From NCBI GenBank assembly GCA_030849075.1, contig JASAOO010003314.1, positions 1-39,923 on the forward strand: a DNA stretch of 39,923 nucleotides. Reading direction: 5' to 3'. Each line of letters opens with the position of its first letter. Position 1 is the stretch's first letter. Origin of the DNA: Zelonia costaricensis (taxonomy: Eukaryota > Euglenozoa > Kinetoplastea > Trypanosomatida > Trypanosomatidae). Positions 1-8,201 of this stretch are shown here, one piece after another. The position numbers and the translations under genes were made by a program. The notes below the pieces were generated by a model, which saw only the letters and a list, made by a program, of their open reading frames with translations, did not search any database and was not told the origin of the DNA.

Positions 1-404
1 TTGAGCTTCTGCAGAAGAGGAAGGAGAAGGAGCAGGAGGAGGCTCGCCAGCGGATCGAAGCCCTCCGGAAGCAGAGCAAGACCGACTCCAAGAAGAAGGA
101 GCAGCTGCTCGAGGAGAAGCGCAGGGCTGCGGCGGCGGAGCGGGAGCGGCTCGAGGAGCAGCGTCGGCTGCAGAAGGAGGCGGAGGATCGTGAGCTCGAT
201 GCGAAGCGCCGCAAGGTACTCGAGGAGCTGGAGAAGAACTACGACATCGTCGATGAGGCGGAGTACGAACGGGAGCGGCGAGAGCGCGAGGAAAAGGCTC
301 GGCAGGAGAGGGAGGAGCAGGACAAGGCCACTGCGGAGGCCCTCGCCCGCATCAAGAGCGCGCAGTTGACTTCAGGGCCGGAGGGGGAGCAGAAGGAAGA
401 GTGA
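1..404 (+). CDS. C-terminal part of a charged coiled-coil / single-helix protein (5' truncated by window)
   Basis: The reading frame begins at base 3 (the gene starts before the window) and runs to a TGA at 402-404, giving 133 residues. It has no ATG in the visible part. The sequence is almost entirely Glu, Lys, Arg, Gln and Ala with regular Leu (for example KEKEQEEARQRIEALRKQ and ERLEEQRRLQKEAEDRELDA). This predicts a long continuous helix or coiled coil, followed by a short polar tail ending in EGEQKEE. The frame-1 reading of the same bases is an Arg/Ser-rich shadow. I do not recognise the family: long charged helices occur in cytoskeletal, flagellar and RNA-processing proteins, and the visible part has no diagnostic motif. 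That it is coding is well supported by composition and frame; its function is unknown. Confidence 0.8.
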   Translation, partial: ELLQKRKEKEQEEARQRIEALRKQSKTDSKKKEQLLEEKRRAAAAERERLEEQRRLQKEAEDRELDAKRRKVLEELEKNYDIVDEAEYERERREREEKARQEREEQDKATAEALARIKSAQLTSGPEGEQKEE

Positions 405-1570
405 GGTGGGGAGCAGGCAGTGACGTGAGGAGTTTCCCTATTGTGGCGAACCGCTGAGCCGCGTGCTTCTCCAGCCCCGCACACGACGCTGTGGAGTCGC
501 GTTGCACGCGTCTGTTGAGGCTGTTCCCTCTGCGGTCGTCTTCCGTCCCCCCCGCCGTTACGCGTTCGGCAGTCGTTGCTTATCCTAGTGCCGCATGTTT
601 CTGCCTTGAACACCGCCTTGCACTCTCCGCGCATCCCTCTTTCCGTGAGCTCGTGCGAGAACGCTGCCGGCAACGGATGCCTTCAGCGACGTTTCTCGCA
701 ACTCGCGTTCGGCGGCGCTTTTTTATTTATTTCGGTCTTCTTCCTCCATCTTTCTGCTCTCAGTGCTTGTGCCGGTCGAGCCGCTTCAACTCTGCGTGGT
801 CGTGATCGCTTTCCCTTCTCTGTGTCTCTCCCCTGCCTTCCCCCGCGGCGTCGTCGTCTACTGGCGGGGGGTCGGTGTACCAGCGGCAGTGGCGCAACGC
901 TGCGAGCATGAGGTGAATTACAAGGTCTTTCTGGTGCGTGTGTGTGGCAGCAGTACATGGGTGTGAAGTGACAAACGCTTCTGGTGTCGCCAGAGGGGTT
1001 GCTGCCTTTCGCATTTTGTTTATCCCAGCTCGTCGCCTGCGGAGACACGCCACCCTTCCTTCCTTTCTCCCTTCTCGTCCGTGTTTCGCCAGGGCCGCTG
1101 CGCTCGGCTCTGTGGTTTGCCCCTCTCGCCCTATGATGTCGGTGCATGTTAGCGGCCGCTGCCTGGTGTGCCGCATTTTGGTTTGTGTTGATGCTCGTTG
1201 TCCTTCTCGCCTCTTCCGAGTCCGCTGATGTTCATCTCTGGTGCGCATGCGTGGTGACTTTCACTCTATCGCAACGAACGTTCATTACTCCCGTTTTCCG
1301 TCGTTCCGTGCTTTCCCCCCTCTCTGTCGCTTCCTTTTCCTTTCTGTACCATCTCTCTCTCTTTCGTAGCCCCTCTCGCTTGACGTGGGGGATGCGTCGG
1401 TGCCAGCAAGCGTTGATGTCTCTTGCGTGTCCTGATCTTCCTTTTCTTGTCTTTGGGCTCGACGCATGTTCGCTCGGTTGTTTCTGTCTCAAGCCCTTTC
1501 CTCCTCAAAGCTGCGCCTGGCGTGGTGTGCGCCGGTCCGCGTGTTGGACGGGTTCCAGTGCGCTTGCGAC

Positions 1571-1618
1571 GTTTTTTTTCTTCTCTTTTTGTGTTGTCCT
1601 CTGGGCGTGCTCGCACAG
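1571..1618 (+). promoter_or_regulatory. Orphan splice-acceptor-like site
   Basis: A T-rich tract at about 1571-1590 is followed by the first AG at 1617-1618. This has the form of a trans-splice acceptor, but no convincing CDS follows. It is weaker than the three sites further downstream in this spacer. Confidence 0.25.
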
Positions 1619-2505
1619 AAGTGTGTGACGGATGTGCCGGGGCCGTCGCTTCACGGCGCGCTAATCCAGCTCAGCACCCCTAGCGAAGGTGGGAGACCAA
1701 GCTACCAGTTGTGCGTTCACTCGACCCCTCCCCCTCAACAAAAAAAAGAAAATGGCCTCGCACTCGTGCATTGGCCTCTGTTTCGCTCCAAACCGCGCTG
1801 GCACCCCGACTGCACCCGCTTTCTGTCCGCTCACCGTCAACAAGCGGACGCGCACCCACTTCCGTGAGTGTTTTCTCCCCCCCCTCTGATGTGGTGGGCA
1901 CCAAAGCTGCAGTCTCGCGATTTGTGTGTCTGTGTGTGCGTGGGCGGCCAGCCGTTGCGTTCTTGTTGTTGGTCCACATTGTTCTTTTATGAGTTTCGAT
2001 GTTACGCTTTCTCTGTGGCGCGCCGGCTGCTGCTGCATGGTTGATTTTTGGCTGCCCAGCTCCCCCTAGCGTGGAGGGAGTGATGGCGCACATCGGCGCG
2101 GGTGGCGACGCGGTCCGTTTTGGTGGGCGTGCGCTTGGCCTTCTCCTCTGAAAGGAGGGGAGCAAGCACGTGGGAAGGGATGGAGACAAGTGCGTGAACG
2201 CCGTCAACACTGTTGTCTCACTCTTACAGCACGGCATTCAAGACGGCGTGTGGTCGTGGCTACTCTCCCTTTGTTTGAGCCCTCGCGATTGTTGATATTC
2301 GCTGGTGCCCACCATGGCGGCCCTGAGGTGTATCGTCTCGGCGCGCTGTAAATGTGCGCTTCCCGTCCACGTGGCGTTCACAGCACCGCCCACAGGGGCC
2401 CCCCTGGGGCCTCGCCAATCCCCGCAGCGTGGCCCCGTTTTTGCGCTAATACGCACTCCTCGCGAAGGCAGACGGGAGCACCCGAGTACGCTGCATGCAC
2501 AAGTG

Positions 2506-2511
<6 letters not shown>

Positions 2512-2543
<32 letters not shown>
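2512..2543. repeat. CA dinucleotide microsatellite
   Basis: Uninterrupted CA repeat at 2512-2536, extended by an imperfect GCACACAG. It lies 35 bases before the polypyrimidine tract of a splice-acceptor-like site. Confidence 0.95.
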
Positions 2544-2544
<1 letters not shown>

Positions 2545-2578
2545 GACGTGAGTGTGCTGTCGCGTAGTCGCGTGCTTT

Positions 2579-2603
2579 CGATTCTTTTTTGTTGCTTTTC
2601 CAG
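2579..2603 (+). promoter_or_regulatory. Orphan splice-acceptor-like site
   Basis: A T/C-rich tract (TTTTTTGTTGCTTTTC near 2585-2600) runs directly into CAG, with AG at 2602-2603. It matches the polypyrimidine-AG form seen before the real genes here, but no credible CDS begins within the next 1.5 kb. Confidence 0.4.
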
Positions 2604-3092
2604 CTGTACTGCTACCCTTCTCGTTCACCAGATACCTCGCCGGTGGACTCCTGGTGAAAGCGCGCCTCGTGCACACTTCACGCGAGGGGCAACAGACGGA
2701 GGGGTCTCTGGGGTGCGAGGGGGGCTCACGTTGAGGGTGGGTGTGGCCATCGCGGTATCTCCGCGAAGGTCATGCTCCTCTTCTTCTCCTTCACGTTTTT
2801 CTCCCTGTGTAGATATTGTCGTTTGCGGTTGTAGGTGCGTGCGTTGATGTGTATTATGCGTGGGTGTATGTGTGCACGCTGCACACTCTCCTACCACGAC
2901 GGCGTTCGTCTTTCCACGCCCCTCGTCTGCGCTCTCCGGTGTGGTACGAGTCCTCACGGCGGGTTCCTACACTGCGCTCAGGCGTGTGCGTTTCCTCTTT
3001 GCGCAAGTGCAGGAAATCGTTCGTTGTTTGACCGGGTGCGTGTGTGTTTCCATGTGTCCCCCTCCCCCCCTCCGCATCGCATCCCCGGCCCG

Positions 3093-3123
3093 CCCTTTTC
3101 TCTATTGTTCTCTCTTCTTCCAG
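3093..3123 (+). promoter_or_regulatory. Orphan splice-acceptor-like site
   Basis: A nearly pure pyrimidine tract at 3093-3120 ends in CAG, with AG at 3122-3123. A CA repeat follows at 3158. No supported CDS follows before 4167. Confidence 0.4.
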
Positions 3124-3359
3124 CCAGAGGCCCATCCATGCGCGTGCACATGAGCATACACACACACACACACACGAAGCCGTCCCCTCACCCGCGTGTC
3201 TGCGCTTCCATTGGGCGCGGAAGAAAACGGCTGACATGCTGACGTGGTACATAGAGTGCATGGAACGTCACAACAAACAAACAAACAAGCAAAAGAAGGT
3301 CATCGTTGACGGAGAAGCGTTCGAACGTTGCACCGAAGCCCGCGAGGCTGCTTCTCCCA

Positions 3360-3386
3360 GTCTTTTGGTTTTCTTTTTCTTTTCAG
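3360..3386 (+). promoter_or_regulatory. Orphan splice-acceptor-like site
   Basis: A T-rich pyrimidine tract at 3360-3384, almost unbroken, ends in TTTTCAG with AG at 3385-3386. By eye it is the strongest acceptor-like signal in this spacer. It could serve the fusion gene at 4167 with a roughly 780 nt leader, or an independent transcript. Confidence 0.45.
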
Positions 3387-4004
3387 CGACTCGACACTGC
3401 AACTGCCTCCCGCGTTCACCTCGACCACACGCCGGAGCCGTGGCTCAGCTTTCTGTCCGGCGCGACGGACTCCATCTCGATGCGGAGACGGAGGAGGGAG
3501 CGGAACAGACGCGGCAAAGAGCGACGTGTGTAGTGGGGCGCTGCCGTCTCATGCATGTGCATGTGGAACCGCCTTGAGTAGCCCCATCTCCCCCGTTCCG
3601 CTTGGGCAGCTCGTGGATGTCTTCTTGCCGCGACATGTCGCCGTGAACGCTGTCTTCTTCCCCCGTCGCTATTCTCTTCCTTTCTTCCCTCCCTCCCTCA
3701 CAACCCCTTCCTACTCCCCCCACATGCATGCGGGTGCCTATGCACAGCCGCGGCGGAACACATCAAAGTGCTTCTCCCTTTTGAGGTCTCCCACTCATCC
3801 CCATCCTACGTTGTCAGCATCCCACATTAAGGGGTATTGCTGCCTCTTTGTCACACCTTATCGACGTCCTCCCCCTGCCACAAACAGCTGAGGCGCCTGC
3901 TGCACGTCTGCCTCGCCCTCTACACGCCAACCTCTCTTTCCTTCCCCGCCGTTCTTAAACTACCCTGCGTCTTTCCCCTTATTCGCTTGCACACGTGCGC
4001 GGGG

Positions 4005-4072
4005 TCCTTTCCCTCTTCACCCTCTGTGAACTCCATCCGGCACTGCACCGCTGCGGTGCGTCTGCGGCAGTG

Positions 4073-4118
<46 letters not shown>

Positions 4119-4148
4119 GCACGCGCGTGCACGCATTGCCTTTGCCAG
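4005..4148 (+). promoter_or_regulatory. Candidate trans-splice acceptor region of the GGACT-ApgM gene
   Basis: The pyrimidine tract at 4005-4026 is followed by AG at 4069-4070. A second candidate AG at 4147-4148 (TTTGCCAG) lies 18 bases before the start codon. The CA repeat at 4076-4116 sits between them. Which AG is used cannot be told from sequence alone. Confidence 0.45.
4076..4116. repeat. CA dinucleotide microsatellite in leader region
   Basis: A 41-base uninterrupted CA repeat ending about 50 bases upstream of the ATG at 4167. It lies inside, or directly upstream of, the 5' UTR. Confidence 0.97.
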
Positions 4149-4166
4149 GAAATCGAGACTGGAAAC

Positions 4167-6713
4167 ATGGCCGAGCTGCACCACTTCGTCTTCGTGTACG
4201 GCACGCTGCAGCGTGGCGAGAACAACTACGCGTACTGGCTCGCCGACCCCACTGAGGCTGTGTTCGTGGCGCGCAGTCGCACCGTGTCCCGCTACCCCCT
4301 CTTCGTCAACCTCCCCCCTGATTTCCCGGGCTGCTCCCCGTGTTTGCTGGATCTCCCCGACTGCGACGTCGCTGGTTGCGAGCGGGTGGACGGGGAGCTG
4401 TTCCTTGTCTCGAACAAGATGAAGGCGTGGCTGGATGTGCTGGAGAACACAGCAGGCGGTACGTACGTGGCGGCGCCGGCGCCCGTGGAGGTATGCGAGC
4501 CGCCTACGGCGTCGTTTCGCGCCCGTGGCGGCCCTGCATCGGACGCGCTTGTGTGGTCGCCGCCCTCCCCCGCGGTGGCGACGGCTGCCATCTACTTCCG
4601 CGCCAAGTCGTACCCCGCAGACTGGGCTTCCGCGAACCCACGCAGCAGCACGACGCTGATGGCGAAGTTCTCCGCTGCGGGTGTGCTGCGCCAGTACGGG
4701 GCCCGCTTCAGCGGGGGTGTGCCGGCGCACCTACGACCAGACGGCGACTTTGCGGAGACGACCACCATGCAGGCGGAGCTCAACGCCCTGCCGCCGCAGT
4801 ACTGGCCGCCCTCGACGCTCGCGTACCACGCGGCTGCGAGGGAGTCGGCTCAGGCCGCCGGTGGCAGCGGGGCGGCAGCGCCGGCGGCGCGCTGCCACGG
4901 CGCTCCGCTCTTCCCTGCGCCTCTGGTCCTCTTCATCATCGACGGCATCGGCGACAACACGTACGCCGAGCTCGGTGGCCGCACCCCGTTAGAGGTGGTG
5001 GCCGGCGTACCAGTCGCGTCTAACGGCGCTGCCGCTGCCTCGGTCACGGCACCCTCGCCCTCACGAGAGCAGTCGGCGCCGGGGAGCGGCCGCGCTACCG
5101 GTGGCGCGGCGACACCAGCGCTGCGGGTCACGGAGTCGGTGCTGGCGGGCAGCGACGCTGCCGCGCTGCGTCAGACGAGCGGTGCGCACGTCTCGAGCGG
5201 CATTAACGTCGTCACCCGACACGGCGTGAGCGGACTCATGGACCCGTACATGGCGGGCAAGAGCTGCGGCAGCGACACGGCACACTTGAGCATGTTCGGC
5301 TACCCGCCCACCACGTACTACCGCGGGCGCGGCGCGTATGAGGCGCTTGGCGCGGGGCTGGAGCTGGACGACGAGGATGTGGCCTTCAAGAGCAACTTCG
5401 CGACCTTTGCGGACCCCGGCGAGGAGCTCTTCGGAGACGAGGACGCCGTCGCAGAGGCGCGCGCGGTGGCGTCGACGGCGGTGGCCGACCAACACGTGAC
5501 GCACCGTCGCTGCGACCGCGACTTCACGGTGGAGGGCCCCGTGTTGTGCAATGACCTGAACGGCCTGACCGTCGCCACCGACCTGAGCGGTGCTCCCTTC
5601 GATTACCCGCACCTCATCAAGATGCAGTACGCGACGGAGCACCGCTGCGGCGTTGCGCTCAGCGGGGCCCGCTACACGGTGCGTGCGGACGGCACGACAG
5701 GGGTGCTTGGCATGCTGTCGGACAAGATCACTGGCACTGATCCGCTGAAAGACGGCCGGCTGCTCCTGCACTGCAAGCCCACGGTGTCCGAGTCACACCC
5801 CGAGTACGCCGCGGCCTGCTATACGTGCCGGCTGGTGGAGGCCGCCTCGGCGGCCCTCAGCCGGGGCCTCAAGGCACACCCGGTGAACGTGGCACGGCGT
5901 CAGCATAACCGTGCCGTCACCAGCGGCGCTCCTGCTGCGGCTACCGCCAGCGATGACGAGGGGGTGGCCAAGCTCGCCGCTGGGGCGCGCAAGAACGTCG
6001 CCAACCTCGTCCTGTTCCGGGGTGCCGCCAAGAAGGGCTGGGTGCCGACGTTTGCGGTGCGTCACGGCCTGCACGGGCTTATCCTCGCGCCGACGTGCAT
6101 CATCAAGGGACTGGGCATCTGCTGTGGCCTGCGCGGCGACGTGTGCCGGGCGTGCGACCCCACTGGTGGGGCGTCCCTGCGTGGGGCCACGGGTGACTAC
6201 CACTCCGACCTCATGGTGAAAGTGCAGGCCGCGCTGCACGCCATGCGGGTGGCCTGCCCCCCCTCCCACGCCGCTGCCACAACAGCGGCTTTGCAGCGCG
6301 CCTCGACGCAGCACGCCGCCCACCTCATCGACGCGCACTTCAACTTCGTCGTGGTGCACGTGAAGGGCGTCGACGACGCCGGACACGACAAGAGTCTGCG
6401 GCAGAAGCTGGAGATGCTGCGCCGGTCTGGGCTGGCCATGGACGCGCTCTGGACGGGTCTTCCGCCTGGCTCCACGATGGCGGTGATCGCGGACCACTCC
6501 ACCCCGCTGGGGATCGGCGACCACTGCTGCGAGCCCGTGCCGGTGTCGATGGCGGTCAAGGGCGGGACTGCGCCGGGCGCCGTGACGGGTCCGCTGGACG
6601 GCGTCGAGTACTACAGCGAGGTCCTCGCCGCCTCCGGCGCGCTCGGCCGCTTCCGCGGTGACGAACTGATCGCACTCATGAAGCGATTGCACCACCATTA
6701 CCACTATGCATGA
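4167..6713 (+). CDS. Fusion protein: AIG2/GGACT-like gamma-glutamyl cyclotransferase + archaeal-type phosphoglycerate mutase (ApgM-like)
   Basis: 848 residues. The frame is open further upstream but 4167 is its first ATG. Residues about 5-110 form an AIG2/GGACT-like domain: FVYGTLQRG at 8-16, then VDGELF and AWLDVLEN with the expected catalytic Glu at 93. Such enzymes release 5-oxoproline from gamma-glutamyl amines. Residues about 250-845 match archaeal cofactor-independent phosphoglycerate mutases (ApgM, alkaline-phosphatase fold), which interconvert 2- and 3-phosphoglycerate. The visible motifs are FIIDGIGD (Asp259), CGSDTAHLSMFGY (nucleophile Ser369), HVKGVDDAGHD (Asp736, Asp737, His740), IADHSTP (Asp776, His777) and GDH (His786). 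All expected metal and nucleophile positions look intact. An Ala/Ser/Gly-rich insert of about 60-70 residues follows TPLEVV. The family is distinct from the plant-like iPGAM known in trypanosomatid glycolysis, so its substrate may differ. Domain identities are strong; the in vivo role is unknown. Confidence 0.9.
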   Translation: MAELHHFVFVYGTLQRGENNYAYWLADPTEAVFVARSRTVSRYPLFVNLPPDFPGCSPCLLDLPDCDVAGCERVDGELFLVSNKMKAWLDVLENTAGGTYVAAPAPVEVCEPPTASFRARGGPASDALVWSPPSPAVATAAIYFRAKSYPADWASANPRSSTTLMAKFSAAGVLRQYGARFSGGVPAHLRPDGDFAETTTMQAELNALPPQYWPPSTLAYHAAARESAQAAGGSGAAAPAARCHGAPLFPAPLVLFIIDGIGDNTYAELGGRTPLEVVAGVPVASNGAAAASVTAPSPSREQSAPGSGRATGGAATPALRVTESVLAGSDAAALRQTSGAHVSSGINVVTRHGVSGLMDPYMAGKSCGSDTAHLSMFGYPPTTYYRGRGAYEALGAGLELDDEDVAFKSNFATFADPGEELFGDEDAVAEARAVASTAVADQHVTHRRCDRDFTVEGPVLCNDLNGLTVATDLSGAPFDYPHLIKMQYATEHRCGVALSGARYTVRADGTTGVLGMLSDKITGTDPLKDGRLLLHCKPTVSESHPEYAAACYTCRLVEAASAALSRGLKAHPVNVARRQHNRAVTSGAPAAATASDDEGVAKLAAGARKNVANLVLFRGAAKKGWVPTFAVRHGLHGLILAPTCIIKGLGICCGLRGDVCRACDPTGGASLRGATGDYHSDLMVKVQAALHAMRVACPPSHAAATTAALQRASTQHAAHLIDAHFNFVVVHVKGVDDAGHDKSLRQKLEMLRRSGLAMDALWTGLPPGSTMAVIADHSTPLGIGDHCCEPVPVSMAVKGGTAPGAVTGPLDGVEYYSEVLAASGALGRFRGDELIALMKRLHHHYHYA

Positions 6714-7330
6714 GGCGCCGCGTGCGCACACACACACACACACACGCACATCGTTCTCCGTGAGACCGTGCTGTCACACTGCTACCTCACTTCAAAAAAA
6801 GTGAGTCAAAGGGAACCAACTTCAGCCTTCTTGTACCGCTCTGCCTACTCTACAACGTGCTACGGGCACCGCGCGAAGTTTGTGAGTGTCTCGCTTGAAC
6901 GTAAATCGGCAAGGCGCTACGCCAATGGCCTGGCTGTGGCCGAAAGCTGTTTGCGCTGGCACCGCCGCCTGTGCTCTGTCCACAGCGTCTTGGTTCACCT
7001 TTGCAACAACAGCGGCGGAGCCGACCCAACGCGGTTGACAACAAAGAGAAGAAAAGAAAAAGAAAAAGAAGCGACATACTCACGTGCACGGAGCACTGCC
7101 GGACGCGTTTGCGGCGCGTCTCTTCTCTGCACCAGGCCGCTGACCCACGCTGCGGTGCGCCGCTGCGTCCAGGGCCGCTCCCACGATGCTCGCGCTTTTC
7201 ACTCTCTCTCGCTCTCTCGGCGCACCACTTCACATCGTCGTCTTCACCTTTGCTGCTGCGTCACGCTGCCGGCCCACTCTCCCAACGGCGTGGCTCCCAA
7301 GAGAGCGGCACTTCACGCCACCTTACCCTC

Positions 7331-7359
7331 GCCGTCTTCTTTTCTTTTTCTTTTTGCAG
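7331..7359 (+). promoter_or_regulatory. Strong splice-acceptor-like site, 840 nt before the cyclin ATG
   Basis: A T-rich pyrimidine tract (7331-7355) is followed by GCAG, with AG at 7358-7359. It could be the acceptor for the cyclin gene, giving a very long leader with upstream ATGs, or for an unannotated short transcript. Confidence 0.4.
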
Positions 7360-7922
7360 TGCCTCGACACGTCCTTTCCTGCAGAGGGTGCCGTTGTTCA
7401 CGTTGCCGCCCTTCCCAGAGTCTTCGCCCGTGCCCTGCTTTTCGCTACTCCCCCTCTCACGCGCGAGTTACCACACAGGGCTGTCTGCACGGCCACTGTT
7501 GCAGGCACACCTCGCACTATAGCTATCTGCGTAGTTTGCTGCTCTTTTTCTTTCTGTGTCTCCACCCTGCTGGGCCTTTCTCGCTCATCTCTGCTTCTTT
7601 GAGTTGTCGCCGCACCTGCGACACGCGTATCTGTGTCTGTGTGTGTGTGTGTGTGAGTATTCGCCTACCCCCTCCCCTTTTCGTTTGCCTTTTCTTCACC
7701 TTCTCTTCCACCCTTCCCATCACATCTGCACCTCTCCTCAGCAGCAGCTCCCCGACTCTCCCCCTTCACATCTCACACGCTGACATCTACACATACATCC
7801 CCCTCAGACGCACTGCGTGACACAACAAGGCATCGAGGCTCGCCTCCCCCCCCACCGCACGCCCAGAAGCTCCCCCCTCCAGTTAAGTGCGCTTGGGCAC
7901 ATCTAAATCTACCCGGTCTGGG

Positions 7923-7973
7923 CCCTTCCCTCGTTCATCGTCTCTCCCAATCTCTACGCGCCTCCCCCGACAG
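7923..7973 (+). promoter_or_regulatory. Candidate trans-splice acceptor of cyclin gene
   Basis: A pyrimidine-rich tract at 7923-7969 ends in CGACAG, with AG at 7972-7973, about 230 nt before the ATG at 8202. The tract is interrupted by a few purines, so the upstream site at 7358 is a competitor. Confidence 0.4.
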
Positions 7974-8201
7974 TCGAAGGTGGCGTCCCGTGCCGACCTC
8001 CCAGGCCGTCCACGCGACGCCTACCCCACAAGTGCAAGCTCCACCTCCCATGTAAGCACCTCGCCGGCAGCACGCGGGGAGGCTGTGTCCCCGCAGGCCC
8101 CGCACACCCGCTCTTCAGAGGGCAGCAACACGCCGTCCGCTGCGGGCAGCACCATCGAGCCCCGACGCGGCAATGCGGCACTCCCCGTCAGTGCAGCTCT
8201 A

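Larger units (their letters stand above)
405..4166. other. Large spacer (3.8 kb) with no supported CDS
   Basis: The first part is T/G-rich and is probably the 3' UTR of the preceding gene. The sequence becomes C/A/T-rich towards the next start codon. CA repeats lie at 2512-2536, 3158-3175 and 4076-4116, and an A-rich tract lies around 3271-3298. Open frames of up to about 190 codons exist, but they translate to Ser/Arg/Cys/His/Pro-rich strings without domain features or the G/C-ending codons of the real genes. Several polypyrimidine-AG signals inside it are listed separately. They could mark a short or non-coding transcript. Confidence 0.7.
6714..8201. other. Spacer between GGACT-ApgM and cyclin genes
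   Basis: A CA repeat (6727-6750) begins directly after the stop codon, and a TG repeat lies at 7638-7655. A 350-codon open frame (6768-7820) starts at GTG and encodes a His/Ser/Arg/Cys-rich string typical of non-coding sequence, so I do not call it. The cyclin frame is open back to a TAA at 7884 but has no ATG before 8202. Confidence 0.7.

Noticed and set aside
1146..1628. 160-codon frame with a signal-peptide-like start (MLAAAAWCAAFWFVLMLVVL)
   Set aside because: The hydrophobic start arises from T/G-rich sequence. The remainder is Phe/Ser/Cys-rich through T runs, with no domain and no acceptor nearby.
3837..4166. N-terminal extension of the GGACT-ApgM frame
   Set aside because: The frame is open but contains no ATG, translates the CA repeat as poly-His-Thr, and would precede the splice acceptor. 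The first ATG is 4167.
6768..7820. 350-codon + strand frame after the GGACT-ApgM gene
   Set aside because: It starts at GTG, runs through T-rich tracts and a TG repeat, and has a His/Ser/Arg/Cys composition typical of non-coding translation.
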